Below, piece by piece: positions 38,001 through 50,000 of a stretch of DNA of 64,000 bases. Location of the stretch: positions 434,888-498,887 of the forward strand of contig SIJG01000094.1 in assembly GCA_023374025.1 (NCBI GenBank), written 5' to 3'. Position 1 is the first letter of the stretch. The number at the start of each line of letters is the position of its first letter. The stretch comes from Heterodera schachtii. Taxonomy: Eukaryota; Nematoda; Chromadorea; Rhabditida; Heteroderidae. The translations under genes were made by a program, and so were the position numbers. The notes below the pieces were generated by a model that saw only the letters and a program-made list of their open reading frames with translations, was not told the origin of the DNA and made no database searches.

Positions 38001-41000
38001 GCATTTTTTGTGCCATCCTCCGCCGTTGGTGATGCTTGCTGTGCTTCTTCACAACTATAATGCTGCTGTTGTTGGTGATGGTGATCATCAACCGATGAGG
38101 TTGAGCAGCAGCTCAGCGAGCAGCAATCGCCGAATTCGATGGATTGCTGTGGAGGAAGTGAAGTTTGAAATGCCAATGAAAGTTAACAGAATGCCAAGAT
38201 AAAGGGATGCCAGGGATAAACGGTATGACGAAAGAAAGCATGATGCTTCATCCTGATCACTGATCATTCTTTGTATGAGAATTTACATGCTTTAACAAGA
38301 GACCGTGATTTAAACTACACCATTCAAGAGATAAATGAAATGCCAGATGAACGAATAACGAAATGCCATTGAACGAATATAATTTAGTCTAGAATCTTTA
38401 AATCTATTACATTTAACTGATCAGGATTCCCCAAATATTAAATAATAGTTGGACCATTGCCGCATGTTAGATCAGCAAAACAACGGGAATTTTAAGCGCT
38501 CTACTGATCAGACAGCAGCCGAAGATCAGAGGGAAAAATCGCGCTCGAAAAATTATTGATATATTAAGATCACAGTAAACAATACTGATTAGTAGAAGAA
38601 GTGAACAGAAGAGAAGCAAATTTCCTTCCTCTCTGATCAGGTGGACCCAAAAAGTGGGACTGATCAGCAAGCACCCAATTGATCATCACCATTACCAGCA
38701 ATTGCTGTTGATCAGCGGTGCTAACCAAACTGCTCTGCCGGCTGGATGTTGTTGAACAGATGGAGGACGAAACAGCAGCACCTGCCGGTGCAGCAACTGC
38801 TTGGAAACTGCGCAATAGGATCAGGTCGAAGCGGGACAACGGCGACTTGGCCGGGTCAACCCCGAGGTGTTGGCTGGGCATGGACGGCGCGCAGTTGGAC
38901 AACAACGAGGACGAGCCGGACAACTCAGCACCGCCGCCGCAGGATGAGTACGAACACGAGGCACAAAAATTGGTGTCGCTGCCGTGCACTGCCCACCGTT
39001 TTGTGTTTGTGCTGGTGGCGGCACGGGCAAGAAAGTGGTTGGCCACCACCATTGTTATTACTACTGTATTGCTGCTGCTGGTGCTTCGCATTACTGTATT
39101 TTCGTGAACTGTCATTACTGTCATTGTTGGTGGTGGTGTTCATTTTGAAGCAATTTATGGAGCGGAGTTTAAATCAAAGACATAAAATTAAAATTAAAAC
39201 CTAAAAATTAATTTAAATAATTTTGAAAGAAATTAAAATTTTAAAAAGTGTATAATGATTGCGACAAAACTAATTTTTGTTCTTTATAAAATCACATCAA
39301 TTAACACTACTCTGTGCTGCTGCTGGTCGAGAATCGGTGGGGAAGGCGAGGGTCGAGAATGATCGGAATTCGGGCGAAGTGATCGGCGGAGGGAGGAAAA
39401 AGTGTGCAAAACGATTGAAATTGGTGGAGAAAAAAGTGATCGAGCAAAGGTGCACAATCGGAACATTAAAAGTGATCGGAAGAAACATTGTGCTGCAGTC
39501 AGTGACAGCGAATTTAGTCACAAATTTCGGTAGAAAAAAAATATATGCAATTCTTAGCAGGAAATTGAACAAAAAATTAATCCAAATTGATTGGAGAAAA
39601 AGGAAGAGACTGATAAAAAGTGATCGGAAGAGAATTGAAAAATTTAAAATAAATCAAATAGACGGAAATTTAATTATTTTGTGAAAGAAAAAATTGTGAA
39701 ATCAACGAGTGATTTTCAAAAAAAAGTAGCAAACGAATGAATGGAAGCAGTCGAAATCATAAAAAAGTAAAAATGATCTGGACCTAATTTAAGTAAAAAA
39801 TGATTGAAAGGAAAATCTAAACTGATCGGACGGATTTGATAAAAGGATGAAAAATAATGAAAAAACCCAATAATCCAAAGCTTGTAAAGCAAATAGTGAT
39901 CGGATAAAAAGGAAATTGAAATTTAAAAAAAACCCTAATATAAATAGTGATGAACCCGAAAATTTTAAGTGCCTTAGCCCTTACAAAATGTAAATAAAGA
40001 GAAATAAAAATGGAAATTAATTGAATTTTTTGAAAATTGAAAAAAATGAAATTTGATCAAAATTGATCCTCGCTCTTCTCCACTCTTTGTATTTAAGTGC
40101 AAAAACTGGAGTTGAATGTTCTTCTTTTGTCCTATGTACCAGCACAGATGGCCCGGACCATCCCACTCCAAAGTTTTTGAACAAAGGTCGACGAGGGGGG
40201 GGGGGGGGGGGACCAACCTTCAAAAAAACTGAAAAAAAATCTCCGAAAAATTGAATTAATTGGTTGTCGTCAAAAGGGTATAAGATGATTGTATGTATGC
40301 CCATTTTATCATTTCTCTTTCATTGACTAAATTGCGGTCGCGAGAGAATGTTTTGGAATATTTAAATGATAAAAAAAAATTCGAATTTAATAATTATGAA
40401 AATGCAAGTTGGTATTTTTAAAATTGAGTGGGGCATTAAAATTTAACGGGAAAAACTAACGAAAAAATTTAATGGTTTTCTACCGAAAAATGCTATTTTC
40501 TCAACCACAATAATTTAGAAAATTTGAATTGCCGGGGAAATCTGTGGCCTTGAAAATTGCAGCAAAACAACAAATTTTTATAAAAGAAAATTTATAAGTA
40601 TAAATTAGGGTTGGTCGGGACCGGGAATTTCCGAGGCTGCAAAATTTTGAAATTGGGTTGAAAGGTTAAAATATTCAGTATATGTTAGTCGGCCTAATAG
40701 GAATTGTATTTTGTCCTTTCAAAATTGGACTTCACCTCAAACATATGCCATTGATACTGACCGAAAATGAGGCACAAAAATGTTTTCAAAAAAATGGAAT
40801 TTTCCAAATAGTTGTGATTAAGTGGTTAATGGAATGGATGCTAATCAAGCCAACCACAACAAATTTACTTATTTATTTGCACGAAACAATGGAATGCGTT
40901 CGTTGGTTCGCGCGGGCGGCGGAGTGCCGTCACCGGCGTTCCGCCGACGACGGGCGACCCATTAAAAATAGATTATTAGCATTTAAGGGGGACGGGGGTA

Positions 41001-44000
41001 GCAGGAGGAGGGTAAAGCCGGGGACCGGAGGGAATGGGGTGGGGTATAAAGCCAAGCGAACGACGACAAAAGCACGCGCAGGGATTTTCCAGTTTTTTGG
41101 CGTTGTGTTGTGCAGCAAAGGCAAGCAGAAGCGGTTGTAGATGATGATGACCGGCTTCTCACGCATAATGATGATGAGGATGATCATCATCATCATCATT
41201 AGAAATGGACGAGTCGATAAGCGGGCAACAACACAAAAAAAAAATTGTGGGACACGACGGAGGGGGATGAAGCCGATGGGGGATAAAGCATAAAGCCGCA
41301 AAAGTCCAGTGTCATCTGGGGCAGGGAGGGGGTAAAGCCATCATCGCGAACAAAAGCCTGTCCTTGGAGGGGATAAAGCCAAAAAAATGTTATTTTTTTG
41401 AGGAATTTGGGAACATGGGGGGACAAAGTTGTGGAAAAGACAATTAGCACATCAATTAACAGTGATAATGAGTAAGCAAATTAGTCGGAAAACCCTGGCA
41501 ATGATTAGGGTAATACATAATCATTAAAAAGCATGTTGTTCCCCAGCAGGGGACAAAAGTGGGGAAAATTCCGCAAAAATATCCGCTGATGGGAATGGGT
41601 GGATAAGTGCTACTATTCAATTTTTTTGCTGTTCTAAAGGGGGATCAATGAAGTATTCAGATCGGATGTGAAGGTTTATGGGTCTTGGGCATGGGTGCAC
41701 TACGTTCAGCCCCCCCCCCCCTTCCGAATTTTTTTTTTAAATTTTAAACATAGAAATAAAAAAAATTAGACTCGAAAACAAGACCGAGCTAATTACCCCC
41801 CCCCCCCCCAAGGATTGAAGACCCAAAGAAACCCGAAAAATTGTTAACATGAGCACAAAAGCAGTCAGATCTCGAGCAGCCCTACAATTTTTGAATTAAA
41901 AATTTATCATTTTCTTAACTGAGAAAGTAATTCTTTTTTTTTTTTGTCAAAAAAGTGGGATAGAAATTTTTTAATTTTACAGTCCAATATTGGACCAGGC
42001 CCTAGCCCCAAACCGAAATTATTTATCCAAAATTTGGCCAGGACCTCCCCCAAACCGGAATTTATTTCATAAATTTGATTAAGGTAAGAAAAAAAACACA
42101 AAAATGTCCAAAATGGAAGAGTTATTATTAAAAATAATAATTTTACAGAAAAAAGTAAGAAATGCTGCGCAAAATCGTAAAATTACACTGGCGATACGAT
42201 CCCTCGCCCATATGTAAAATAAATAGCCCGGGGCAAATTTAGTAAAAACAAAAAATTGGCACACATAATTTTTCACTTTAAAAATAACAATGAATCAATT
42301 AATCAAAATTAAGAGGACAGAAGGCAGTGCGATGCCTTGTTTTGTCAGGGAAAGATTAGGCCTAATAATTAAGGAAGGAATAAAGCCGAGAAAATGCCAG
42401 AAAAACAGCCATGCCATTGGCCGTCCGGTAAAAATACCTTTAAAAATCATAATAGCCTCGGTGAATCATTTCACTAAAGCCGGATGAATTAAAAAAATTT
42501 TATAAATCTTTTTTCGAAGGGAATAAATCAGGGAAAATCCCAGAAAAACAGCCATCCATTGGCCGTCCGTGTGAAAATCCCTTTAAAAAATCATAGCCTC
42601 GGTCGAACCATTCCCAGGATTAATTTAAATTTTTACATCTTTGCCAATTAAATTATACAACTATAATGCGCATACATGTAGTTTTAATTCTTTTTTTTTC
42701 ATTTTCCATTTTCGTCATCGATTTTTTGTAGCTAATTTTTCTCAATTTCTCTTTCTATATGCTCGAGTTATACATCTATAATGCATATGTTATTAAATTT
42801 ATATAGAAGTATAACCTTCGAAAAATAAGATTTTATAATTTTTGCATTTCCTATTTTGGCATCGATTTTTAAAGGCTCATTTCCTAAAGTAAAAAAATGC
42901 ATATAAAAGCGATGGCGCAGATTAAGCAGGGCATTCTCACTGATAATTTTTTTCTATCTACACTTATTTTGACCAATTTCTAATCCCTAACCCGAAACGC
43001 GAACAAAAGTCAAAAATTCGAGATTACTCAATGATTTTTTTTGTTCAAAGTTAGGTTAAGAAATCGAAATTGGTCAAAATGTATGTCAAATTCTTGATTA
43101 GAGACTTCAAAACTCCGGGAACAACAAGGGAATTTTCGGGTTGAAAAACCGGGAAAAACACTGGGAATTTCCCGGTAAAACTGGGACTTGGGTCCTCAGT
43201 TGTCCGTGTTCAGGTCCCGGTCCCGCTGCACTCTAGTTTTTTATGTATTTTCAACAACAAAAATTGCAAAAATAAAAAAAAATTCATTTTTATAATTCTG
43301 CATGCATTTTTTCGAATTAGAGTGTTTCATTAAGACATAAAAATAAAGAAATAAATAATTAATTTAAAAATACACTAAAATGAGATTTTAGATAAAGATG
43401 AAAAGTAATAATTACTGTTGTATTATTATTAATTTCTATTTTCCATTCTCCTAATTGTCCTTTTCTACTGCTGTGAAACAAAAGAACAGAAAATTTGTGT
43501 TAAATATGAGAAAATAGTGGCGGAACGAGAAACCAAAATTGCATTGGAAGAAGTTCGTATAAATAATGAAATTAAAGAAATGGAAAATTTGCCGGAAAAT
43601 ATTCAAAATGGCGACTGTTTTGGCATTTTAATTGGGCCAGAGAACGAGGGCGAAACGGAGGGTTTTTTACTCACATTTGCAATTTATGTGAAACCAATGG
43701 AAAATGAGTACCAACCGTCGGCGGATGAAAATCCATCGGATGACGAATATAATCGAATCGTCCGAAGAATCAAATTCAATTTGTACAGCCTAAACTTGGC
43801 CAAGGTGTACACCTTTTGAGATATTTGAGGATTTTTATCTTGTTGATAAAAAATGACAAAAACGCATGATTTTTTGAAACATTAGCCATATTTGGCAAAA
43901 TGTTCGAACTTCTTTCTTCAAATCTTAAACATTTGTCGAAATAAATTTAACGAAAAAGCAATTTAAAAAAATAAAAAAATTGTCAATGTATTAAAACAAT

Positions 44001-47000
44001 AGAAATCCAATTTTTTATTTTTAGTTTTTTGTTATAGAATTTTTACCAAAAATTACCATTTTTTTTGCGATTTTGGGCCAATTAAAAAAATGGAATTATT
44101 TTACGATTTTTGTTAATTAGTGAAGAGTGATTTCCACAACTCCCCCGCTTCATTCGTCCCATCATTTTGTGTTTATCCGATCGGCATTTGAATTTTCAGG
44201 TTTTTGCATATTTTATCGAAAAAAAAACTAAAATGGCGGATTTGACGAAACGGCCTAGCACCAAGTGATGATGTGATACTGATCAAATTATTTTTACTAT
44301 GATCAGTGCTTTTTATTTGTTTTTTATTTAATTTACTAACTTTTATTTCAATGTTGTATCAAATTATGTAAAATTCTATTTAGTTTTTTATTAAGCCTGA
44401 TAAATGCAAGCAATCCCTGAGCATTGTTAAAATGTATTTAAATTTTCAATTATTTTTTATAAATCAAACATTTAAGGGAATATTTAATTTATTCAAGTTG
44501 AAAATTTATTAAAAAATGCATACAAAAAAAGAATTGATTACAAAAAGTAAATGAATAAACGTTGCGCAAAGCCCAATAATTGCTAAATTATATGATAAAT
44601 TAAAAAATATTATTTATTTATTTTTAAATATAATTCTCGAATATTGTGTACCATAATTTGTTAAATAGCCAATTTGTACTTACAAAAATATTACTACATT
44701 TAATGAATTAATTAATTTTTAATTGAAAGCAACGCAAAGTTTTACAAAATGCGACGAATTATAATTAAATTAAAATAAAAAATCACCAAATTAAAAATAG
44801 TTAAAGTAGTATTTTCCCGATGGTTTAAAAATTAGTCAGTTGATCAATCGATCATCCACCATATATTCATCCATCATCCACCGTATCCATCCATCATCGT
44901 CTACCCCAAAGTGTGAGCCATGACCAATTGGAGACGAACAGCACCAAGCACCAGCAGCGGAACTACAGTAAGATGGAAGGTAAACGGTAGGTGTATGGAA
45001 CGAATACAATAACCAAAAGTATTTGCCAAATACAAAAGTTCCCATAATACGCCCTTCGTCTTTTTTGAATACCGTACCTTTGAATGGGGCAACGGTTGCA
45101 CCGTTCCAATCATCCCAATCAAATGGCTTAGTCTGCAATTTCAAAAGCAATTAATTCGTGCGTGGAGAGTTTTTTTTATTCTGATGGCTGGCCAAAAATT
45201 TTAAGAATGCACTGGTAAGAAATCTATTGTATTCCTTGTATAGTATATTTTTATTTTGATATATTTCGGTAACTTTAAGTTTTCTCTATTAGCCTGAAAA
45301 ATTTCAAAAACTTTCGGTGAGTTTCAAAGAAGTTATGACCAGTGAAACTCAAAAAATCAGCTTTTTCAAACATTTTTAGTCATAACATTTTGGAAATTGT
45401 ACGAAATTTTTTGAAATTTGGGAGAACAATCGGCAAATTCCGAACCCCGGAACCGAATGAAAGACCAAATTTTTGAATTTTGCCAAAAAATCGTCTTTTT
45501 GGCGAAAAACGGGTAAAATCTGGCTACGCCCTTGCTGACGGATTTTCCGGAAGCCACTTAAACCACCACTCAGCCCCTCGGGGTTTTTTATAGAGCGTCG
45601 AAAATAATTCAGTCCCAAGCATAAGTTTAATACGCCCAACCCCCTCAATGCAGCAGGCCAAGTCGTTATGCTCCTCGCAGCATGTGCTGGCCGCACGGCC
45701 TTGCCTCGGCTTACAAATACCGTACCCACACTCGCACCGCTTCTTAATCAGTCTGACACATTGTTTAGTTCTCATGGGCTGAAAATTTTTGCGCATTAAA
45801 ATCCAAAGATTTTTTAGGGGAAAAATAATTAAAATCATTGGAAAAAAATCTCGTAATGGAAGCTAAAACTAATTGACAAAAATAAAATCCCAGCCAGTGC
45901 AGCATAAGTTAATTAGGAGGTTAAAACCTATCACACGGCACGGCACACTTGTTTTTGCCATGTTAATTTTCTTTTACTTTTGAAACCTCTGGCTTTCACT
46001 ATCCTTTTTTGATTACATGAGATTTGCGTCTATGTCCAAAATTGGATTCAAACAAATTTTTCTAAGCCCTGATAGCCTAAACAGCTTTAAAATTAAGAAA
46101 TACAGCCTTCTAGTTTAATAGGAGCATTCAATTTAACTAATTGATGATTTTATCACAAATTTACTAATTGTCAAATTATCGGACATAATCACTCTCAATC
46201 AATTTTTCAGTTATCAGTTTGATTGGAAAAACTTAAGTTGGAGACCGATTTTGAACATAGAGCAAATGTCGGCTAACCGAAGCAATAGGTAAAATAAATT
46301 TTCAAAACAAAATTTAAATATTACGTTTATTTCTTCTGTCTCTGGCGTTCTGTGCTAAAAAAGAAAGAAGGGGAAATGCAATGAAAATAAATTTTGGGCT
46401 TACTTTAAAGCATTTCTTAAGCCCTTCCATGCTACAGCACGTTTCCGCTTAATTGAAATTCTCAGGTGCACTAAAACTCGAATATTGGTTCCCTGGAGCT
46501 GAAAAATTGCTTGGTTCAAAAATTGGGATTCCGAGGCCTCGAAAAATTTTTAGCGAATCGGAAACCGCTACAAAATTTTAGTCCTCCCCAAATTTCAGAA
46601 TATGTAAGACCTAAAAATTTTTGGCGTTTTCATAACACACGACACAATTGGAGCTTTATTGAAATTAATCCCTTTCCCTACACAGTGACCAACGAAACGC
46701 CGGCGGCGGCGGTGGCTGTCCCAATTTGGAAACACACAACAAAACCTCGAGACTCGGGACTTTTTGGTGGTGGGCCCATCACCACACATTTTTATCAGTT
46801 TTTGGGCGCCTCGTCACCGCCCTTTTCTTATCAAATTATCAGTGCAATTAAAAATTAACAGCAACTAGAAAAGCTATATTAATTAATTTTAATTACCTCA
46901 ATCAGCGGGTCAACGAACACACATAAATTAAACACAGAAGAAACTCCGTCAAATATTTCACGAAATGATTTGAACAACAACAATTTTTTTATTTGTTTGG

Positions 47001-50000
47001 GTGTGATGGCATTATGCCAAAAAAATGGTTTATTTGTTTTTTTTTGGGCGAGAACTGAGAGCAGACGAACAGACGAACCCTTCCTATAGAAATTTAAAAG
47101 AACAAATTAAAAGTAATTGAAAATTTTTCCATTTTTGGAAGGGCGCCAGGCCATTTTTTTTTGCCAATCAATGATTGCAACCCTAAAGCCAGAAATTGGT
47201 CTCAAGAATCGAGATCAAAAATAATCGTGCAAGGTCGTTTCGAGAAAAGTGCCATTATTGGCGTTTCGTAAAAATGCCAATTTTACAGTCGAGAAAAATT
47301 CGTCTTTACAACAAAATTAAATTATCTTGGTATCATACGATAGCTCTCAGATTGCTCTATTAGCAAGAAAAATTTCAGAAAATTTCATTCAGTTTTCAAA
47401 AAAGCTGTGACCAAAAATGTCCAAAAAATTGCCATAACTATAAAAACAAAATGAAATTTTCTGAAATTTTTTACGAATTCACCTAGCATGTAGAATAATT
47501 TTGAAAACATCTGAGACTCTTGAGAGACTGAGTGAATTTCCTATAATTATTTTAGAATGGCAAAACAAAACGCCCAAAACTGGCATTTCAAAAAGGGGAA
47601 TAGAATAACTTATGATATGACTAATGAAGCAGCAGGGGGAGAAAGCATAAATTTTGGCATTTACAAAAGGTAGTGACGGGCCAATGTTAAGCATTTTAAG
47701 AGCCAAAAAAGGGAAAGGCGTCCCCCCAAAGTTTCAGTGATCAAAAAAAAACAACTGATCGTTCTGGGGGGTAAATCATGTGATTTGAATTGAACAGGAA
47801 GAGGAAAAGCATCACAGCATCACCCTGCCCCATTTGAATTTAGCACAAATTAAAATTCGGCGTGGGCCCTGCGGGGGTGGTGAAGCCAAAAAAAGGGGAG
47901 GAAAAGCATCATAAATGCCGTTTCTTAAAGCTAAAAATAGGCAGAATATTCAGAAAAATTTGAATGAGTGAGTGCCCATTGGGAAAAAAAAGGCAAAATG
48001 CCAATTTTTGGGTTTTTTTTTATAAAATAATTTCTTTATAACAATTTCAAGGACGCTGATTACTAATCTGACACCAGTTTTGCCGAGTTTCCCAAACCCG
48101 AATTCGAACATTTCCCAAAATCACTTGACACATCAGCAGATTGGATTCTCAAGAATTCTTGAATAGATTTATTTCCTGCGATGAAAAATGGATGGAATTT
48201 AATTTAGTTCGTCAGCCCAAACCCGCGACACCTTATCAATTACTTAATTAATTAATTAACCACCGGGAGGGAAGCAGAGCAAATGACGGCAATGATTAAG
48301 GAAACGGGAAGATATTCCATTTTTTCATTCTTTGTTTCCAAAAATAAAATTGACGCCAAATATTGGGAGGAAAGCAGCAAATTCAAAACGCTATTTACGG
48401 TGAGTAAATATACCGTAACCAAAAATGAAAGGGAATGGAATTGCACTTTTATTAAACTAATTGAAATTTAAATTACAAGAAAAATGGCATGATAAAAAAA
48501 AACATGGATTCTCAATTATTTCGAGATTCATCGGAATAAAAGCAATGGTATTTGATTTATGATCAGCAGGGAGGGGCAGATTTTAAAGCATGAAAATTTC
48601 GCTGATTTTTGCCAATTTTGATTTTGTAATTTGTTTTATGGTTGCCAGAATTGTCACCATAAAAAATTCATGTGAATTTCGAGTTTTTTTGGCGAATTTT
48701 TGGAAAAGTGCATAAAATTGCAAAATATTTATATAAATAGCGATAAAAAGTGACAAAATATATTATAAAAAAAAGTAAAGTAAAAAATACCTAAAAAGGT
48801 AAAAATTGTTTTCTTCTTATAAATTGCTAATTATGGCATGAAGCATTTTTCTGAACAGTGACAAAAAAAGTTTTTTCATTTAAAATTCATAAATTTAATG
48901 TGTTTTCATGAAAAAAACATCCTGTAATAAAAAAAGAACAACGGAAAAGCTGCTAAAAGCACAAATATATGATATATGATATTAATAGCATTATGCCACC
49001 CGAGTTCGGCGGATAAGTGCCATTTTAGCGCTCCAAAAAACCAAATTTCGCGGGTTTAATCAAAAGGATATTTTCCCTTTTTGTTGGCAAATTAAAACTA
49101 ATTAATAAAGAAAAATATATAATAAAATGATGTGAATAATTTATCTGTTTAAATAGAAAAAGAAAGAAAGAAAGAATTGCTGGACAACAATCAACAAACA
49201 GCAGAACCCAAAGAGAATAGTTGCTGCCCTGCCATCATTTACATAGCCAATTAACATCGCTTTTATTAATTAGCGAGTGATGATAATTAGTGAGTAGAGA
49301 GTGAGTGGTCTCTCTTCTAATGGCAAACTAATTGGTCCATAAAATGTGGGAAAGAGTGACATGAGAAATATAGCAAAATTAGGGCCACAAAACAAAATCA
49401 TAAAATAAATGAACAAAACGCAAAAATTGGAGAGAGGCAAAGATGAAAGAATAATAAAATAATTAATAAAGAGGAAAAAAAGATTAAAAAAAATTCTTTG
49501 CAAAAAAAAGCCTAAAAACAAAAGCAAAAAGAAAAAAAAATAGAAAAATAGAAAAATTTAAAAAATAATAAAATAATAAAAAAATATATATAAATTAAAT
49601 TTCTCAAAAATCATTCATAAAATAAATGAGCAAAACGCAAAAATTGGAGGAGGCAAATATGAAAGAATAATAATAATTAATGAGCAAAAACTATAAACGA
49701 AAAAAAGAGAAAAATTTGCAAAAAAAGCCCAAAAAAAAATAATTATTTGTAATTATAAAAATTTAAAAAATAGGAAATTGAGTAAAAAAGCATTTAAATT
49801 TCATTTTAATTATTTTATAAATATTATTTGTAGTAAATTATAAATTTAAAAAGTTAAAGGAATGTTTTAAAAATGAATTTAAAAAATTTACATTTCATTT
49901 TAAAAATTTATCAAAAATCCTTAAAGAATAAAATTGTATTGAAACAAAAAAAATCAGTTATTTGTAATTATAAAAAATTTGAAAAATTAAAAAAAAAGGT

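Larger units (their letters stand above)
42640..46449. repeat. Large dispersed duplication, copy 1
   Basis: Matches 58,830-63,222 at high identity in the same orientation, from about 42,640 to 43,574 and again from about 43,820 to 46,449, with an unrelated or strongly diverged middle part. The right boundary falls inside an exon of the Cys-rich gene present in full in copy 2. Confidence 0.9.

Noticed and set aside
38821..39143. Other two frames across exon 5
   Set aside because: One stops at 38,925 and the other has no splice support; the chosen frame keeps GC-rich third positions and joins exon 6 in phase.
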